From assembly GCA_002110485.1 (NCBI GenBank), contig MOWL01000001.1, positions 1,860,001 through 1,924,000 on the forward strand: 64,000 nucleotides of DNA. The letters are read 5' to 3'. Under the pieces are notes generated by a model. The model searched no databases and was not told where the DNA came from. It was given only the letters and a program-made list of their open reading frames with translations. The number at the start of each line of letters is the position of its first letter. Positions within the stretch are counted from its first letter, which is position 1. Positions 45,846 to 58,233 of this stretch are shown in pieces. Both the position numbers and the translations under genes were made by a program. The stretch comes from Emergomyces orientalis. Its lineage: Eukaryota > Ascomycota > Eurotiomycetes > Onygenales > Ajellomycetaceae.

Positions 45846-47067
45846 AGTGCGTGATATGATTCTAATAGCTATTAAATTGGCCTGGGACTGATAGTAACAT
45901 GAAACAGTGTTGGAAGCACGGCTAGAACAAGCTAGTTTGTTGAAGAAGGTAGGCATCGCACGCAACTACCTTCTCACAATCAGCGACCAAACGCAATAGA
46001 AAAAACAACTGACTCCTACTTTTAAAAATTACTAAATAGGTCGTTGATGCCATCAAAGACCTAGTCCAGGACTGCAACTTCGACTGCAATGACTCGGGAA
46101 TCGCCCTGCAGGCCATGGATAACTCGCACGTTGCCCTAGTCTCCATGATGCTAAAAGCAGAAGGCTTCTCCCCCTACCGCTGCGACCGCAATGTTGCGCT
46201 GGGCATTAATCTGGTCTCCCTCACAAAGGTGCTGCGCGCTGCACAAAACGAAGACATATTGACGTTAAAGGCAGAGGACTCTCCAGATGTCATTAATTTG
46301 GTGTTTGAGAGCGCGGAGACGGACCGGCTCAGCGAGTATGATATCAAGCTTATGGATATTGACCAGGAGCACCTGGCGATTCCGGAAACAGAGTATGCTG
46401 CTACAGTTGAAATGCCGTCAGTGGAGTTCAGGAGGATTTGTGCGGATTTGGGAAATCTGTCGGAGTCTGGTATGTTGGTGTTTATTTCTCCCTGAATTAA
46501 AAAATCGAACGAAGACCCTTATTCCCACCCACCTTAGAGTCACCCAAATCCCTTTTACCTTTATTTTTTATTTTTTTATTTTTATTTAAAACTTGCTTGA
46601 AATGAATATCCCGAATCTAACAAACGCCACAACAGTAACGATCGAAGCCAACAAAGACGGTGTCAAATTCTCCTGCCAGGGCGAAATCGGCAACGGCGCA
46701 ATCACCCTCCGCCAACACACCAACGTCGAAAAGCCAGAACAGAACGTCTCCATCGCCCTCTCCGAGCCCGTCTCCCTCACCTTCTCCCTCAAATATCTCA
46801 CCAATTTCTGCAAGGCTACAGGCCTGTCGTCGTCGGTTCGTCTGTGTCTCTCGCAGGAAGTGCCGCTGCTGGTCGAGTACGGATTGGGCAGTGGTCATCT
46901 GAGATTCTTCCTTGCGCCAAAGGTATGCCCTATATATTCTATCTTTACTCCAAAAAAGGAGTTGATATTGCTTTTGTCATATGCATTTGGAGAATTCTCT
47001 GTCCTTCTGAGCCGTCTGCTAATCTATATTGTCTTATTTTGTCCGGTAGATCGGAGACGAAGAGTGA
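45846..47067 (+). CDS. pcna: PCNA, sliding clamp; start codon split by an intron
   Basis: The 258-residue DNA polymerase sliding clamp, a homotrimeric ring that tethers replicative polymerases and repair factors. Proposed exons are A at 45846 (plus upstream UTR), 45908-45948, 46040-46469, 46636-46922 and 47050-47067, adding to 777 nt. The protein begins (M)LEARLEQASLLKK and continues VVDAIKDLVQDCNFDCNDSG. It contains the conserved NSHVALVSMMLKAEGF, GEIGNGAITLRQHTNVEK and SLTFSLKYLTNFCKATGL, and ends FFLAPKIGDEE. No ATG precedes LEAR in the genome: the bases read cagTG-TTG-GAA. Joining A (45846) through a 61-nt intron (donor GTGCGT, branch CTGAT near 45888, acceptor AACAG) restores ATG. An in-frame TGA at 45819 rules out a longer N-terminus on that exon. 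The only alternative is a GTG start. Confidence 0.95.
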
Positions 47068-47715
47068 AAATGGAAAATAAAAAATCTAGAAAAGAAAAAA
47101 AGATACGGAAAGACCTGCCAAACAATCTCTACAACACGATATATCTCTTCCCCCTAACGCCACCCCCCACGATCATGCCGAATGTAAACGGCTAACTATG
47201 AACTCCCCAAGGTGTTTTTCTTTATCATGTCTATTTTTTTAATCGTTTTAATGGAAATAAGGAAAGCGAAATAATTAAAGAAAGAACGGTTTATAAGCTT
47301 TAAAAAAACCCCAAATTAAATGATATAACCCACACATGTGCCATTCCATTCCATTATTTTGTTTCTTTCTAGTCCGTTTCTGGTGTAGGGATCACCCCTC
47401 AGCTATTGGTGCAATCTAGACGGTTTAGGTTTTTGTTCGGAAGGTTCGAGTTATATCCAGTGACTCGGGACTGTGAGAAGTTTACGACGACGATCTGAAT
47501 TTGACATGCTTTCAAAGGTAAGATGATTCCAAGCCTTGAGCACACGAAGTGGGTATATAACTCTTCAAATCAATGCAGTTCGCACCCAAGCATAAAGGAT
47601 GACGATAAAAAAGCTATCGAATTGCAAATATATTTGAAATAACCGGTCTTGGATGGATTGATTACGGGAAGATATATGTCCATAGAGATACAAAAAGGAT
47701 ATCACAATCTGGGAG
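47068..47715. other. Convergent spacer after PCNA
   Basis: AT-rich 3' flank of PCNA (+) and of the zinc-cluster gene (-). No gene is recognised. Confidence 0.55.
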
Positions 47716-49395
47716 TTAAATATCACCTGCCCAGTTGCCCGCGATATTCTGGTGCTGTTTTGGAAGCACACTACCTCTAGATAACCCACCACACCGCATC
47801 TTTAGCAGCAGCAAAAACGACAATGACGACGGCGACAAATCCGAATCCGAATCCAACCCTACCTCCCTCCTCGCCCACTTAATCGTCTCACCAACCTCGT
47901 CAAGCGACACAAGCGGCGACGTAACCAAGACTTCAGAAATCTCGTCAACAACGTTCTTCCCAATGTCCCCAACCCACCACATAACATTGGTTTTGCGCGA
48001 CCGATGAACCAGCACAGCCCAAAACAGCATGATGAACAGCGCCAGAGGCTCGCGCTCCTTCACTGCCGCTGTCAACTCCCGGCCCCCGAGGGCGAGTATC
48101 GTGAAGGACATGGCCTTGAAAGGTGTATTAGTTGCGTCATTCATGAAGGTGTATTTTACCTGGTCTACGGTAAGTTTGTAGGCGGGAATTTCGCAAGCGA
48201 GTAGCATGCTGTTTACTTGGCTGTTACCAAGCATATCGGTAACGTTCCCCAGCGACTCTTCCGGCACCCTCACTTGCACGCGCACTCGCTTGATGAGCGA
48301 CGTCAGGCGCGCAATGGCCAGTTGGGTGTCGATGTCCAGCTTGTGCATAATCTCAGGAGGGAACGGGGGGAGAAAGTGTTTCACGACGCGAGTCAGTGAG
48401 CACGAGGCCCGATTAAGCCAGTCGAGATTTGTGCGGCCGACAGAGTAGGAGCCGACGTATAGTGCCATGGATGTGCCCAGGGTTTCTAGAGCGGAGGTCT
48501 GGTACTTTGGGCTGGGGAAAGTGAGATTGAGAATGGCGGCAAACGAGGCGAAGAACAAAAAGGCGGACAGTTTCCTGGGATGGATATTTGGGTCCATTTT
48601 GTCAAGGGCTTCGCGGAAAGCGACGTTGGCTCTGTTTGCATACTCAAGCGCGGCGGATTTATATCGATATCTGTCTCTGGTTAATATTGTCGAGTTGGTG
48701 CTCGGTTCCGGACCATTCTTAGCTAGGTCGATGGCGCTTAGGGCGAAGACGCTGTTTAAGAGATAACTATTCCTCAAGGAAATACGGGGGACGCCGTTTA
48801 GTAGAACAACATCGCAGCCGGGAGAGGTGCAGATGGCTCGCCATGTCCTCGTCGACCAGCGGTGAAGAAGTTCTAGCTCGAGGAGCCTGTTTGATGTGGG
48901 TGTACTTGAGAAAGACAATGGAGAAGGGTTTGAGATTCCTGATGATGGGCGGATTGAGGCCAAATCTATTAGAGCCTGCCAAGCAGTTAAACTGTTGGAT
49001 GCCGAAGCTGAGGACGAAGACGAGGACCGCAGTTCTGGGTCTGTTCGGGTCTGGGAATTGGCAGCTGAGACTGCATGTTGAAGAATGCTCCTTTCCCTAG
49101 ATGTGGCGTTGTGTGCTTTTGCAACTGCGGTTTGAGCAGACGGATAGTCACAGTTTAAATTCCGGATGCGGCAGTTTGCGCACACGGGCTTCTGCTCATC
49201 GCACTGCGAGTAGTCGTTCGAATTAGCATGATCTGAGAATTCATCGCCCCGCTGCGATGGAGTTAAGTGTTTTTTTTAGCACCTCAATCCATGTGCTGGG
49301 TTTATGACTAGTTTCCCTACCTTAACCCTTCTCCTCTTACAATTGATACATCCCCAGCGGGACTTTTGGTGAGCTCCTCTCTTTCGCACCTTCAT
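47716..49395 (-). CDS. Zn2Cys6 fungal transcription factor
   Basis: A 520-residue binuclear zinc-cluster regulator in two exons, 49395-49321 and 49203-47716. The six zinc ligands are C16, C19, C26, C33, C36 and C43 (GCINCKRRRVK, then CDEQKPVCANCRIRNLNC), the standard Cx2Cx6Cx6Cx2Cx6C spacing. They are preceded by the basic HQKSRWG typical of Upc2/Ecm22-like family members. The 117-nt intron falls between K25 and C26, inside the cluster (donor GTAGGG, acceptor CTCGCAG). The rest is a helical fungal regulatory domain (LLELELLHRWSTRTWRAIC; FALSAIDLAKNGPEP; FLFFASFAAILNLTFPSPKY). The start at 49395 is the first in-frame ATG before the cluster; the frame stays open further upstream but only from non-ATG codons. 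Sterol-related function is possible by family but not shown; no target gene is adjacent. Confidence 0.85.
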
Positions 49396-50097
49396 TTCCA
49401 CGTTGGATAGAGCTCTTCTGTGCCCTTTCGTATCCTCATGCAGTTGGCCGGGGCGCCAGATATAAGGGGCCGGGGATGACAAAATTAGAGAGCCTTAAGA
49501 ATCGGGAACCGGGAAACCGGACAGGGAGCGGAGGGAAATAAAAGTACAACAGGGGGCGGAAACTTTTCATGTCAGGACTCAAATGACTCGATGAATCAGA
49601 CCGCTACTACGCAAGAGCAAGGACGGCTTTTTAAGGCTATTAGAGGGTACATTCTGGAATGGGAGGCCTTTTATCAGGCATCCCATGGAAGGTTCGATTG
49701 CACTGCAGCTACCGCCCAGCAAATTCAGATTACCAATGCCAGCGGTTGGCAGTGGGCAGGTGAAACGCAGTTGGGAGAAAAACCTTGCATTGAGAGGAGG
49801 TGGCTGTAATCCCTGCTAGTTTAATCGCCGGCGAATACTTTGAATGAAGCAGCGCTGACCACTTAGGCGCCAAGGGCCAGTAGCCTTGGGGGCGGTTCTT
49901 AATTTTGACAGAAGTACGGAGTACGATTGCATTTTTGTGAATGAGCCGACCATTAATGAGGGAATTTGGTAAAGGATTTGATAAACTTGAACAGCGGAAT
50001 GCACCAGGGCTAAGGTACATGATATTTGTACTGGAAGCGAACTCGAATTATTCCAGACATAACAGAGTCTTGTCTGTGTTCCCTAGCAACTTCCGCC

Positions 50098-50132
50098 CAG
50101 CCAGCCAGCCAGCCAGCCAGCCAACCAGCCAA
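50098..50132. repeat. CCAG/GCCA tetranucleotide repeat
   Basis: About eight near-perfect CCAG units with one change. A simple repeat in non-coding DNA. Confidence 0.8.
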
Positions 50133-51845
50133 GGGAGACTACATCAATCCCTAATGTCGGTTGTGGGCGTTCCAACAAGAAAAAAATAAAGACAAGGGAA
50201 AGAAAAGGAAAATCTTCCGCCGCGGTTACCGTCCAGATATCCCAACTACAACCCGTGCCTAAGAGCACCGGCTCATGGAACCGAGTGGCGACCCTCGCAA
50301 CCAGTAAGGCCGCGAAAAAGTGGGCGAGGTGGCGCGAGGGGGGAAATCTTTTTGTTCGAACCTTGCAAGATCAACCCAACAAACACCATAATTAGCAGTA
50401 TCCCCTTCAAAATTCCACTAAACCTTAAACCAGCTTTCGCTCTCCGATGAAAGACAGGGGTATATAAACCACGAACCTTAAAAAAAGTTAAGATTGAAGC
50501 GTCGTCCCCACCAGAGTAATCGGAATCGAATTCATACTAGGCCCAATCCTAAAAAAAAAATAAAAGAAAGGGAACCCTAGTACGCTGCGTATTGCACTAA
50601 AGTGTCATACAAACTCTTTCCTTAACCAACCCACCCCTCACAAGGAAAGGTAAAGTGGGAGGAAAGGGATGTACACACAATCTTCGCAACGGCTCTCCCA
50701 TGGAGGGGGGGAGGTGGGAAAAATGGGCACAGGTCCCAAATTCCACACTGTTCCCCTCTCCGAAGTTTCTGATGCCTGATTGCAGACGTGTACTAATTAA
50801 AGAATCACGCCAGGCCCTCGCGGGCAGTACCGACTCAAAACTCATTTTCAGAGAGTGAGCGGGTTGTGTGTTGAAGATTACTCCGAATTTCTCATTTGCA
50901 TGTTTTGTTTTGTCTGATTGGACATCATCAGAGCCAGATAGCTAAACCCCTCTGTTCCACTTTGAATCTTCCCCCGGGAGGGCAAATGCAGAGCGAAAAG
51001 GTGAGATAGATCTGACGTGTGTAGCAAAGAAACGCAGCTTTGGTGAGGACGACGCTTAAAGGAGAGAAAAGAGGAGAAAAGAAAGAAGAAGATGAGAAAA
51101 GTTGGGAGTTTTTGATAATTACGGGTGGTGACTGTGCGGGAGGACACTAGTATGGATGTGGTTAGGGCGATAGCTTCTGCCAGCATTTGCCGCTTTTGAA
51201 CCTTTCTAGGCACAGCTTTGGAATGTTTTGGTATACAATTATAATTTCACTTCAGAGAGGAATTGATTGCTGAATGTCCTCTCATCCATATTACGAGAAC
51301 TTATTCTTTACGAGGAAAAAAAAAAAAATTTTCGCATTTTCATTTCCCCAGGGCTGTGCTTTTATGCCCTCGCCTGTCAGTTGACCCCTTTCCTATCAAA
51401 CAGACAAATCCCGAGAAAATTCATGCTCATCAATGCAACCATTTTACCATCCACTGTCTTCGAAAAGTGCATACCCAACATAAAGCCGAGAAATCCGCGC
51501 GCGGGCAGGGCGCGGATGAAGCCTGTTCTGCGAAGAAAACGTGGTCTATTGCATCGCCCATTGAGAACGGCATTATCTCATAAATGCGATCAAATAGACT
51601 AGTTGATGAAAGGGTTTCACCTGGGCAATGACCAAAGATTAATCCCGGCGGCCGCCTCCTCATCACAAAGTGACGCATTAATTTTTACATAGTTTTTTGA
51701 GACGTCCGCAACGATTCTCGCTTCTCTGTGTCTCTCTAGTGTGAAAGCGCCATGGGGTTTGATCTTGAGCGGCTCGCGAAAGGCTGCTGCTGCTATTGTT
51801 ACGCTTCGACATAAAATCAAACACATAAAACCAAAATAAACCAAA

Positions 51846-51893
51846 AAGAAGAAGAAGAAGAAGAAGAAGAAGATGATGATGATGATGATGATG
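51846..51893. repeat. Compound GAA/GAT microsatellite
   Basis: About eight GAA units run directly into about eight GAT units. On the other strand they read as TTC and ATC and create a spurious Phe/Ile-rich frame. Confidence 0.85.
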
Positions 51894-54140
51894 AAACAGG
51901 ACAAACGGGATAAAAATCTTCCCAGCTTACACTCCAGTTTTCCCACATCGTTTGCATTACGCGGCGCTCTTGGGGTCACTGGGGATGGGTGAAAATTTTC
52001 AGAATGGAAAGCGGGTAGGCTCGTGCATATCCATGAGCTACGAAGGTGCATTGAGATCTGCGGGAATCGGTACCTTAGGTAGGTTGGTATGTATGTGTGT
52101 AGGGATGTAATAATGGAGCGAAGGAGTCATGGATTTTTTTTATGTCACCCTGGGTTAGGGTACTCGGGCGCCTCAGTTTAGTGAAGATAATCCCTATAAA
52201 CATTTGATAACAGATGTTACTGCATATGATGAGTGTATACAGCTAAAATCTTTTCATTTGCGGGGTAGCTACATGGTAGGGTAGGGTGAAATTTTATCAC
52301 AAAGTTTGTGAATTTTGGTTGGCGAGTCGATATTAACTATACATGTGATTGAGGTGCATGGTAAGCTGTTCTACTGTGTAATAATCTTCTTCATAACTGG
52401 GAGTTTCTTGCTTCAAATAGGCTGCTGATGGCTGTGCATCTTTTCTATACAACAAAATCATCATTACTTACATACATGGGCTTACAAGACAGAACTACGC
52501 ACTGAGTAAAATCCTCCCAAGCCGAGTGATCACAAGTAGCGTAGACAATCCAACAGGAGACACTTGGGTTTTTACTTGCCCCCATCACATGGCTGGCTAA
52601 TGCAAGGCTTTAATCGCTACTGCTACTACTGTTACGACAACAATTGCGTGCCTCTATCTGCTCATACTTTTTAAATGGTACGAATGACATACCTAAAAAC
52701 AGCCCTGCAGCACTCCAAGCAGCAGTAATACCTTGAATTCCGGAACGTTCAACGAATGGGGGAGGCTGAACTGGTCAAAATGGGTTGGTTGGTGTTTGTT
52801 GGGCTTTGTTGGTTGGTTCTTCGTGAAATACAAAAACTTTGGGCTTCGGCAATCAGCAGCGGCGCGGGGCCAATAGTATTAATAATATTGGAAAATGGCC
52901 TGCATACACAGCTCGATTAACGTGATCACAAGCAGCTTTTTAATCAGGAGATATGGGGTCAATGTTGGCTGTGAGGGTGATTGATTGCGGGGGTCTGCAT
53001 GTCTATGAGTCGCCTTTTCCCCTAAGCCTCTTTTGTAAGGTTTTACACTAAAGCCGAAGCGACACTGCTCCATTATTTGGCAGAGGGCTGCTATTTGCAG
53101 TACTTATTGCTACTTAAGCTGGGTTCTGTCAAACTATGAATGGGATGACACTTTGTCTCTCTTGGCTTCTTATAAAAATGCCACAGTCGCATTTTTTTTT
53201 TAAACACAGGGAATCCGGAAAATTCGATGCACAGCCCCATTTTATTTAGCCACCAGCCACACTCTCTCCACCAAAGTAAAATTTGGAGGTAAAACAGGCA
53301 AGGGAAATTCTAAAATACATCCATCCTATGCAGGGAGTACGGAGTAATTTATATCCAATGCTCTTAATATTGATGTTTATTTAGTATGGTCGCAAAGTGT
53401 TTATTCCTGGAAATAGAAAGGTGGCAGAGGAATGAAAGGGAGGGGGGGCAAGTAAAAATGGAAAACCAAGCCACCAGTGCTGTAGTCAGTACATCTACAT
53501 ATACAATATTTAGTTTGGGATTTCCTTGAAATTGTAAATAAAAGAGCGAACCGTGGGAATCCCCAAACGAAGAAGAAGAAGAAGGAAAAGAAGAAAAAGA
53601 AAAAGGTTTCGGACCAGACAATGGTCCGTGGCTCAACAAATGGTTCTGTGCCTGAACCTGAACCTGAACCCGATTTTTTTTTGGAAAATCGGGAGAGCGG
53701 GAGAGAGTCTGTTGTCTGTCCTTTTTCTTCTCCCTCTGGCCCCCAAACCCGGACTTTGAAGAATGGAAATGGAAATGGAGCTGGAGCTGGAGCCGATTGA
53801 GTAAATCGACGCAAGTTGAAATTATTATATAAATAGACACCCGCGAGACAGTTTTCCTCTTCTGTTTTCTAGCGTCAAGGTTTAGTATCCACATAGCCTT
53901 TCCTCTGGAGTCTGAGTTCACGTACTAGTACTACTGTGTCCAAATGGAATATCCTGTGGTGGTATTAATTTTATTATTCGGTTTTGCTATTCTTCCATAC
54001 ATAGTATTTATTTTGGTGTATGGAGAGAAGCAGAAACAAAAGGAGAGAAAGAGAGAAAGAGAGTGAGTACCTACAGGAATATGGATCTGACAAACCCTGT
54101 GATATCATGCGACAATCGACGAAACGGCTGTAAGAAAGAC

Positions 54141-54185
54141 CATGATGATGATGATGATTATTATTATTATTCTTTATTATTATTC
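54141..54185. repeat. GAT/ATT compound microsatellite
   Basis: Repeated GAT units followed by two blocks of ATT units. A simple repeat in the spacer ahead of the UPF0658 gene. Confidence 0.75.
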
Positions 54186-54534
54186 TATCTTCTGATTGTA
54201 ATAATAATCCAGTGTCAGCCTTGTTGAAGTTGAGAACTGGCAACAAAACCATTACATACAGATCTGAAGGGGAAAAAAAGATGGCCCCCAATTCTCGCCA
54301 TGTTAAATCCAGAGGAGTTAGAACCCAGCAGAAAAGATGGCATAGCCGATGCCCAAGACACTGGAAGTAGTTTAGCAGTTCAACGCTAACCAGGAGCAGA
54401 GGAGAGTCGAGTTGGGCATCCTGAGCTGAAAAGAATTTGTCGATAGTCTCATGTCATAGTGTGTCAGACCAAGGGCAAACTACACCTAAATACAAATCGG
54501 CCGCCGCCCCTAAGCCCTGCCCAGTCCCCAGCAA

Positions 54535-54975
54535 ACTTGTTTTTTTTTTTTCTCTCTCGGTCCCATCCTCATCCACTCTACTCTCCATTCCCCAATTCTC
54601 CGTTATTTCTTTGAGGTTTCTCCAAGCGCGGAGTCTTCACTCGTTTTGTTTCCCTTTTGAACTCTTTTATTATTGCTTGTATCTTTCTCCTTTCCCCACC
54701 CCTCTCCTCGAAAAATTTCACCTGTCCAACCATCCCCGGTTCGCTTGGTTACAGCATCCCCTCGCTGGCCTACACATCGCGTTTCAGACTTGCTCTGGGC
54801 ATCCCTCCTGTCCCCATCGAAAATTTTAACTTTACCCCATCACAAACCATTCGAGACTCTAGGGTTGTGTTTGGCCTTTGTCTCTCCTCTCCTCTTCCTC
54901 TCTCTCCCTCTCTCTCTTACTTTCTTTTTCTTTTCGCTTTCTCGCTTTCTCGCTTCCACTTTGCTGCTCGTTGTC
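54535..54975 (+). promoter_or_regulatory. Pyrimidine-rich leader of the UPF0658 gene
   Basis: Long T and C/T tracts (T run near 54540, CT blocks near 54885-54955) precede the start codon by 450-870 bp. This is the usual look of a filamentous ascomycete promoter or 5' UTR; the transcription start is not known. Confidence 0.4.
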
Positions 54976-55412
54976 GTGGTTGTTGGAAGGGCCAAAGTAA
55001 AACACGCAGGAGGGGGACTTGACCTGGTTCGATCGGCATTGGACGACTCTCAATTCATATTATAATATCCCTTGTCTGATTGACACTTGATTAAACATCG
55101 TCGTAATCTTCTCGTGTCTACGCGTATCGGCGGCGGATTAGGAGTCTCCCAATCCCCCCTTCACAACAACAACAACAACACCAACCACCACCAATTGAGA
55201 ACGCCTCAGCTACCCGCCTCTCCCCCCTCGACTCGTATATTGCCTTTTAAAAGGCGTCAGGCTCCGTCCGGGAGCAAACCGCCAAAATTCCTTCCAACCC
55301 GTCGCGCACCTCTTTCCTAGGAGGTCGGGCTTTCGACTCGTCGGCTCGCTCTTCCACACCGGGCTTTCGTGCGAGAGAAGGTTATATAAATTTTACAGAA
55401 CCAGAACCAAAA

Positions 55413-56716
55413 ATGTATCGACCAAACTCACGCTGGACGTGGTCGTTCGTCATTGTTGCTTGCGTCCAAGCTGCTATCATTCTTGGTTTTGAGTCGTAAG
55501 TTTTTGCTAATCTTGGTTGTCTTAATGTTGGGTTTACGGGTTGTGGATGGGAGACATTTTAACTAACCTGACCACACTGGCATTAAAATATAGATATGTA
55601 TTCGCACGTTTCCAGACCCAACTCAGAGGCAATTGGAGCAACACGGCTACATCAAGAACGATCCCGACTTTCTTAACACTTTACATTTTCGGTTTTATAT
55701 ACGAGCTAGTCTTGACCTACGATGCGCTGCGGATGAAAAATACCATCCAAGTCATTGGATTATGTTTTTGTAATGTCGGCTTGCTTATATACGGCGCAGT
55801 GCAAACGGACCAGATTCGGGAGGCAATCTTTGAGCTAAATGCAGGTCAAAACATCGACAAGCAAATCTGGTCCGACCTGAAGCCGTTTCTCATTGCTATC
55901 CCGGTCATCATTGGTGTTGGATCAGTGTGTATGAGTTTCGTAACCTGGAAACTATACGATGAATTTGCTTGGACCATCTATAAACATATCAGTGCTGATT
56001 TGCGAATGAAGCGCCGATATCTAACATATCAGGTTTGTTGAAACCCATTGTTTTCCTATTTGTTCATCCTTTCAATTCCCCTTATCATCCCGGTTGCTAA
56101 TTTTCTATTCCTCACAGATCTATATCGCGCTTTTGAAATTCGACTTTTTCTTCTTCCTCGGCTTCACCGTCCAGTTCGTGGTCATTGTCACTGACAAGAA
56201 AGCCACCGAGTATATCCTTACCATCATCGCCATCCCCGTCACCATCCTCATTCTCCTGGGCGCTGCCTGGTCCACTCGTCGCGAATATACTTGGGGAATG
56301 GTCTTTACAATTGTAAGCAACTATTCCTCCAATGCATCCATCAATTATACCAACACACCCCTTCGTGCATCAATCAAACTAACGAGATTCCTTTTCTCTC
56401 CCCCTTTTTATAGCTTCTCTACCACGGCGGTCTCGCATACTTTCTCTTCAAGCTCGTTCGAATGTATACCCCACCACGTATGGATTCCTACAAAGCCGCC
56501 CGCACATCCCTCACCTTCTTCACCGTCATCACCATCGTCCTGATCATCATGACAATCATCAACGCAGGTATTTGCACACTCAACTTCAACAAGGGGCTGA
56601 AGCCTCATATAGCCAGACGGAAAGTTATTAGCGATGAGGAGAAGCCGAATACCACGGAGCTCTCATCGAATATGTCACCTGGTGGGCCGTTACCTTCTCG
56701 AATGACGATTGATTAA
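55413..56716 (+). CDS. UPF0658 Golgi-type multispan membrane protein
   Basis: A 339-residue membrane protein in four exons: 55413-55495, 55594-56032, 56118-56312 and 56414-56716, all in phase. It starts MYRPNSRWTWSFVIVACVQA. About eight hydrophobic spans are visible, including TFLTLYIFGFIYELVLTY, VIGLCFCNVGLLIYGAVQ, FLIAIPVIIGVGSVCMSFV, YILTIIAIPVTILILLGAAW and SLTFFTVITIVLIIMTIINA. Conserved polar motifs between spans are DALRMKNTIQ and ADLRMKRRYLTYQIYIALLK. The tail after the last span is short and cytosolic. It matches the fungal UPF0658 family, whose S. pombe members are annotated as Golgi membrane proteins. The biochemical function is unknown. Confidence 0.88.
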
Positions 56717-58233
56717 AGTCTATTTTCTTTTTTTTCTGTATCATTTTTGCTTGCTATTTTTGTAACAGGCGTTTCCTTTTGTTTCTTTCTTTTTTGATCT
56801 CTTTTTTTTATACTTCATCTTATTGTTATTTTCGTTTGGTTTGCTTTTATATTATTGATTGGTTGGTTGGTTGGTTCGTTGGTTGATTTTTTCCTTCTTT
56901 CTGCATTCCCGTTTGTTGGAATAGAGCTGCAGCGGAAATGAAACGAAGAAACTAGGGGGAGTAAGTAGATCGAGTGAGTGGATAGAGTAAAGGAAAAAAC
57001 GAAAATCAACAGCAGCAACAACAGCAGCAACAACAACAACTACGAAAACGAACGAAATCACACCAAAATATTATACCCCTTAACTACCCTATACTTATAA
57101 TAATGCCCCCGTTCCCACCCCAAAAACAACCACCTTTTTGCCCATACCAATTGTGTTTTTGGTTTTGATATTTTCCTTTTTTTTGTGCAGATACCCAAAG
57201 CGAGAAATTTTTTTTTTTGTTTACCTATCTATCTATTCTATCTAACTACCTACCTACTTAGTATGGGATTCTTCATTGGACTTTTGGGAATTCTGATATA
57301 ATCTTTTCCGGGTACCCTTCTCTTCTCTTTTCTTGTATTTCATTTATTTTCTACTCCCCCCTTTTTGTGAATCCTGCTTTGTTATATTTTTTACTCTTGC
57401 GGCTCCCCAGGCCCCTAAATAATAATAAATAAAAAACGCATAACATAATATACCATATTCTATATATATTGATACTATACCATACTACTGTTTATAATTC
57501 ACCTGCCCCCCCATACATACCATGGTTGCCTGAGGGGTTTCATCCAAATGTCTTGAGCTCATGCAAGCTTTTTACGGGAAGGGTTTTCTTTTTCTTTTTT
57601 TATGTTCAATTTTGGCTAACAGAATGACCTCGGGGTAGTTTGAACTGATTGGGGTAAGTTATTGAATGTGGATAGATCTTCTTCGCCTCATTAAGGGGGT
57701 GCCTAGCGGAACTCAATGGAATGAGGTTGACTGGCTGGTTGGGCTGGCTGGCTCATGTATTGATTGATTGATCGATTGATTGATTGAAGTTGATAGAAGA
57801 AGTATAAAATAATCATCATAAAAATAAAAATATATAAAACTATATAAAACTATAAAAAAAACCCTGGAAGAACGCAATCTAGCCAGATAGATACCACTAC
57901 CTCCCTGCACAGGTTAACCCATTCATCTGATATGGTAACATGCAAAAATCTCTTCCCTCAACCCTTTCAAAGACAACATGAAATGATCGGATCGCTCGTC
58001 CCCTCCACATCAACACCATCATCATCATCTTTCTCAAAACCTCTTTATTTCACGCACAGGTTTCTACGCATGCAAAATCCCCTTCCAGCCCACTTAACAA
58101 ACAGACGAAATCACACCGCCGCCGCCGCCGCCGCCCCCAAACCCCAGTTCCCCATTGCACCGCGAGGCATCATCATCATCGTCATCATCCTCCTAACCCA
58201 CATATCGCTAATCTAGCCCACTAACAATCTTTC
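56717..58233. other. Convergent spacer
   Basis: 3' flanks of the UPF0658 gene (+) and the P450 (-). It contains TTGG and ATTG tetranucleotide repeats (near 56864 and 57764), CAA/CAG-type repeats near 57005-57040 and a GCC repeat near 58118-58133. No gene is recognised. Confidence 0.55.

Larger units (their letters stand above)
49396..55412. other. Divergent spacer of about 6 kb
   Basis: This lies between the 5' ends of the zinc-cluster gene (-) and the UPF0658 gene (+). It has several simple repeats (near 50098, 51846, 53580 and 54140) and, from about 54540, a strongly pyrimidine-rich block. No protein family, tRNA or transposon is recognised in any frame. Confidence 0.5.

Noticed and set aside
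51617..52051. 144-codon minus-strand frame with Ile and Phe runs
   Set aside because: Its core is the GAA/GAT microsatellite read backwards.
53364..53921. 185-codon minus-strand frame
   Set aside because: Low-complexity Ser/Phe and Gln repeats from simple-sequence DNA, with no recognised domain.
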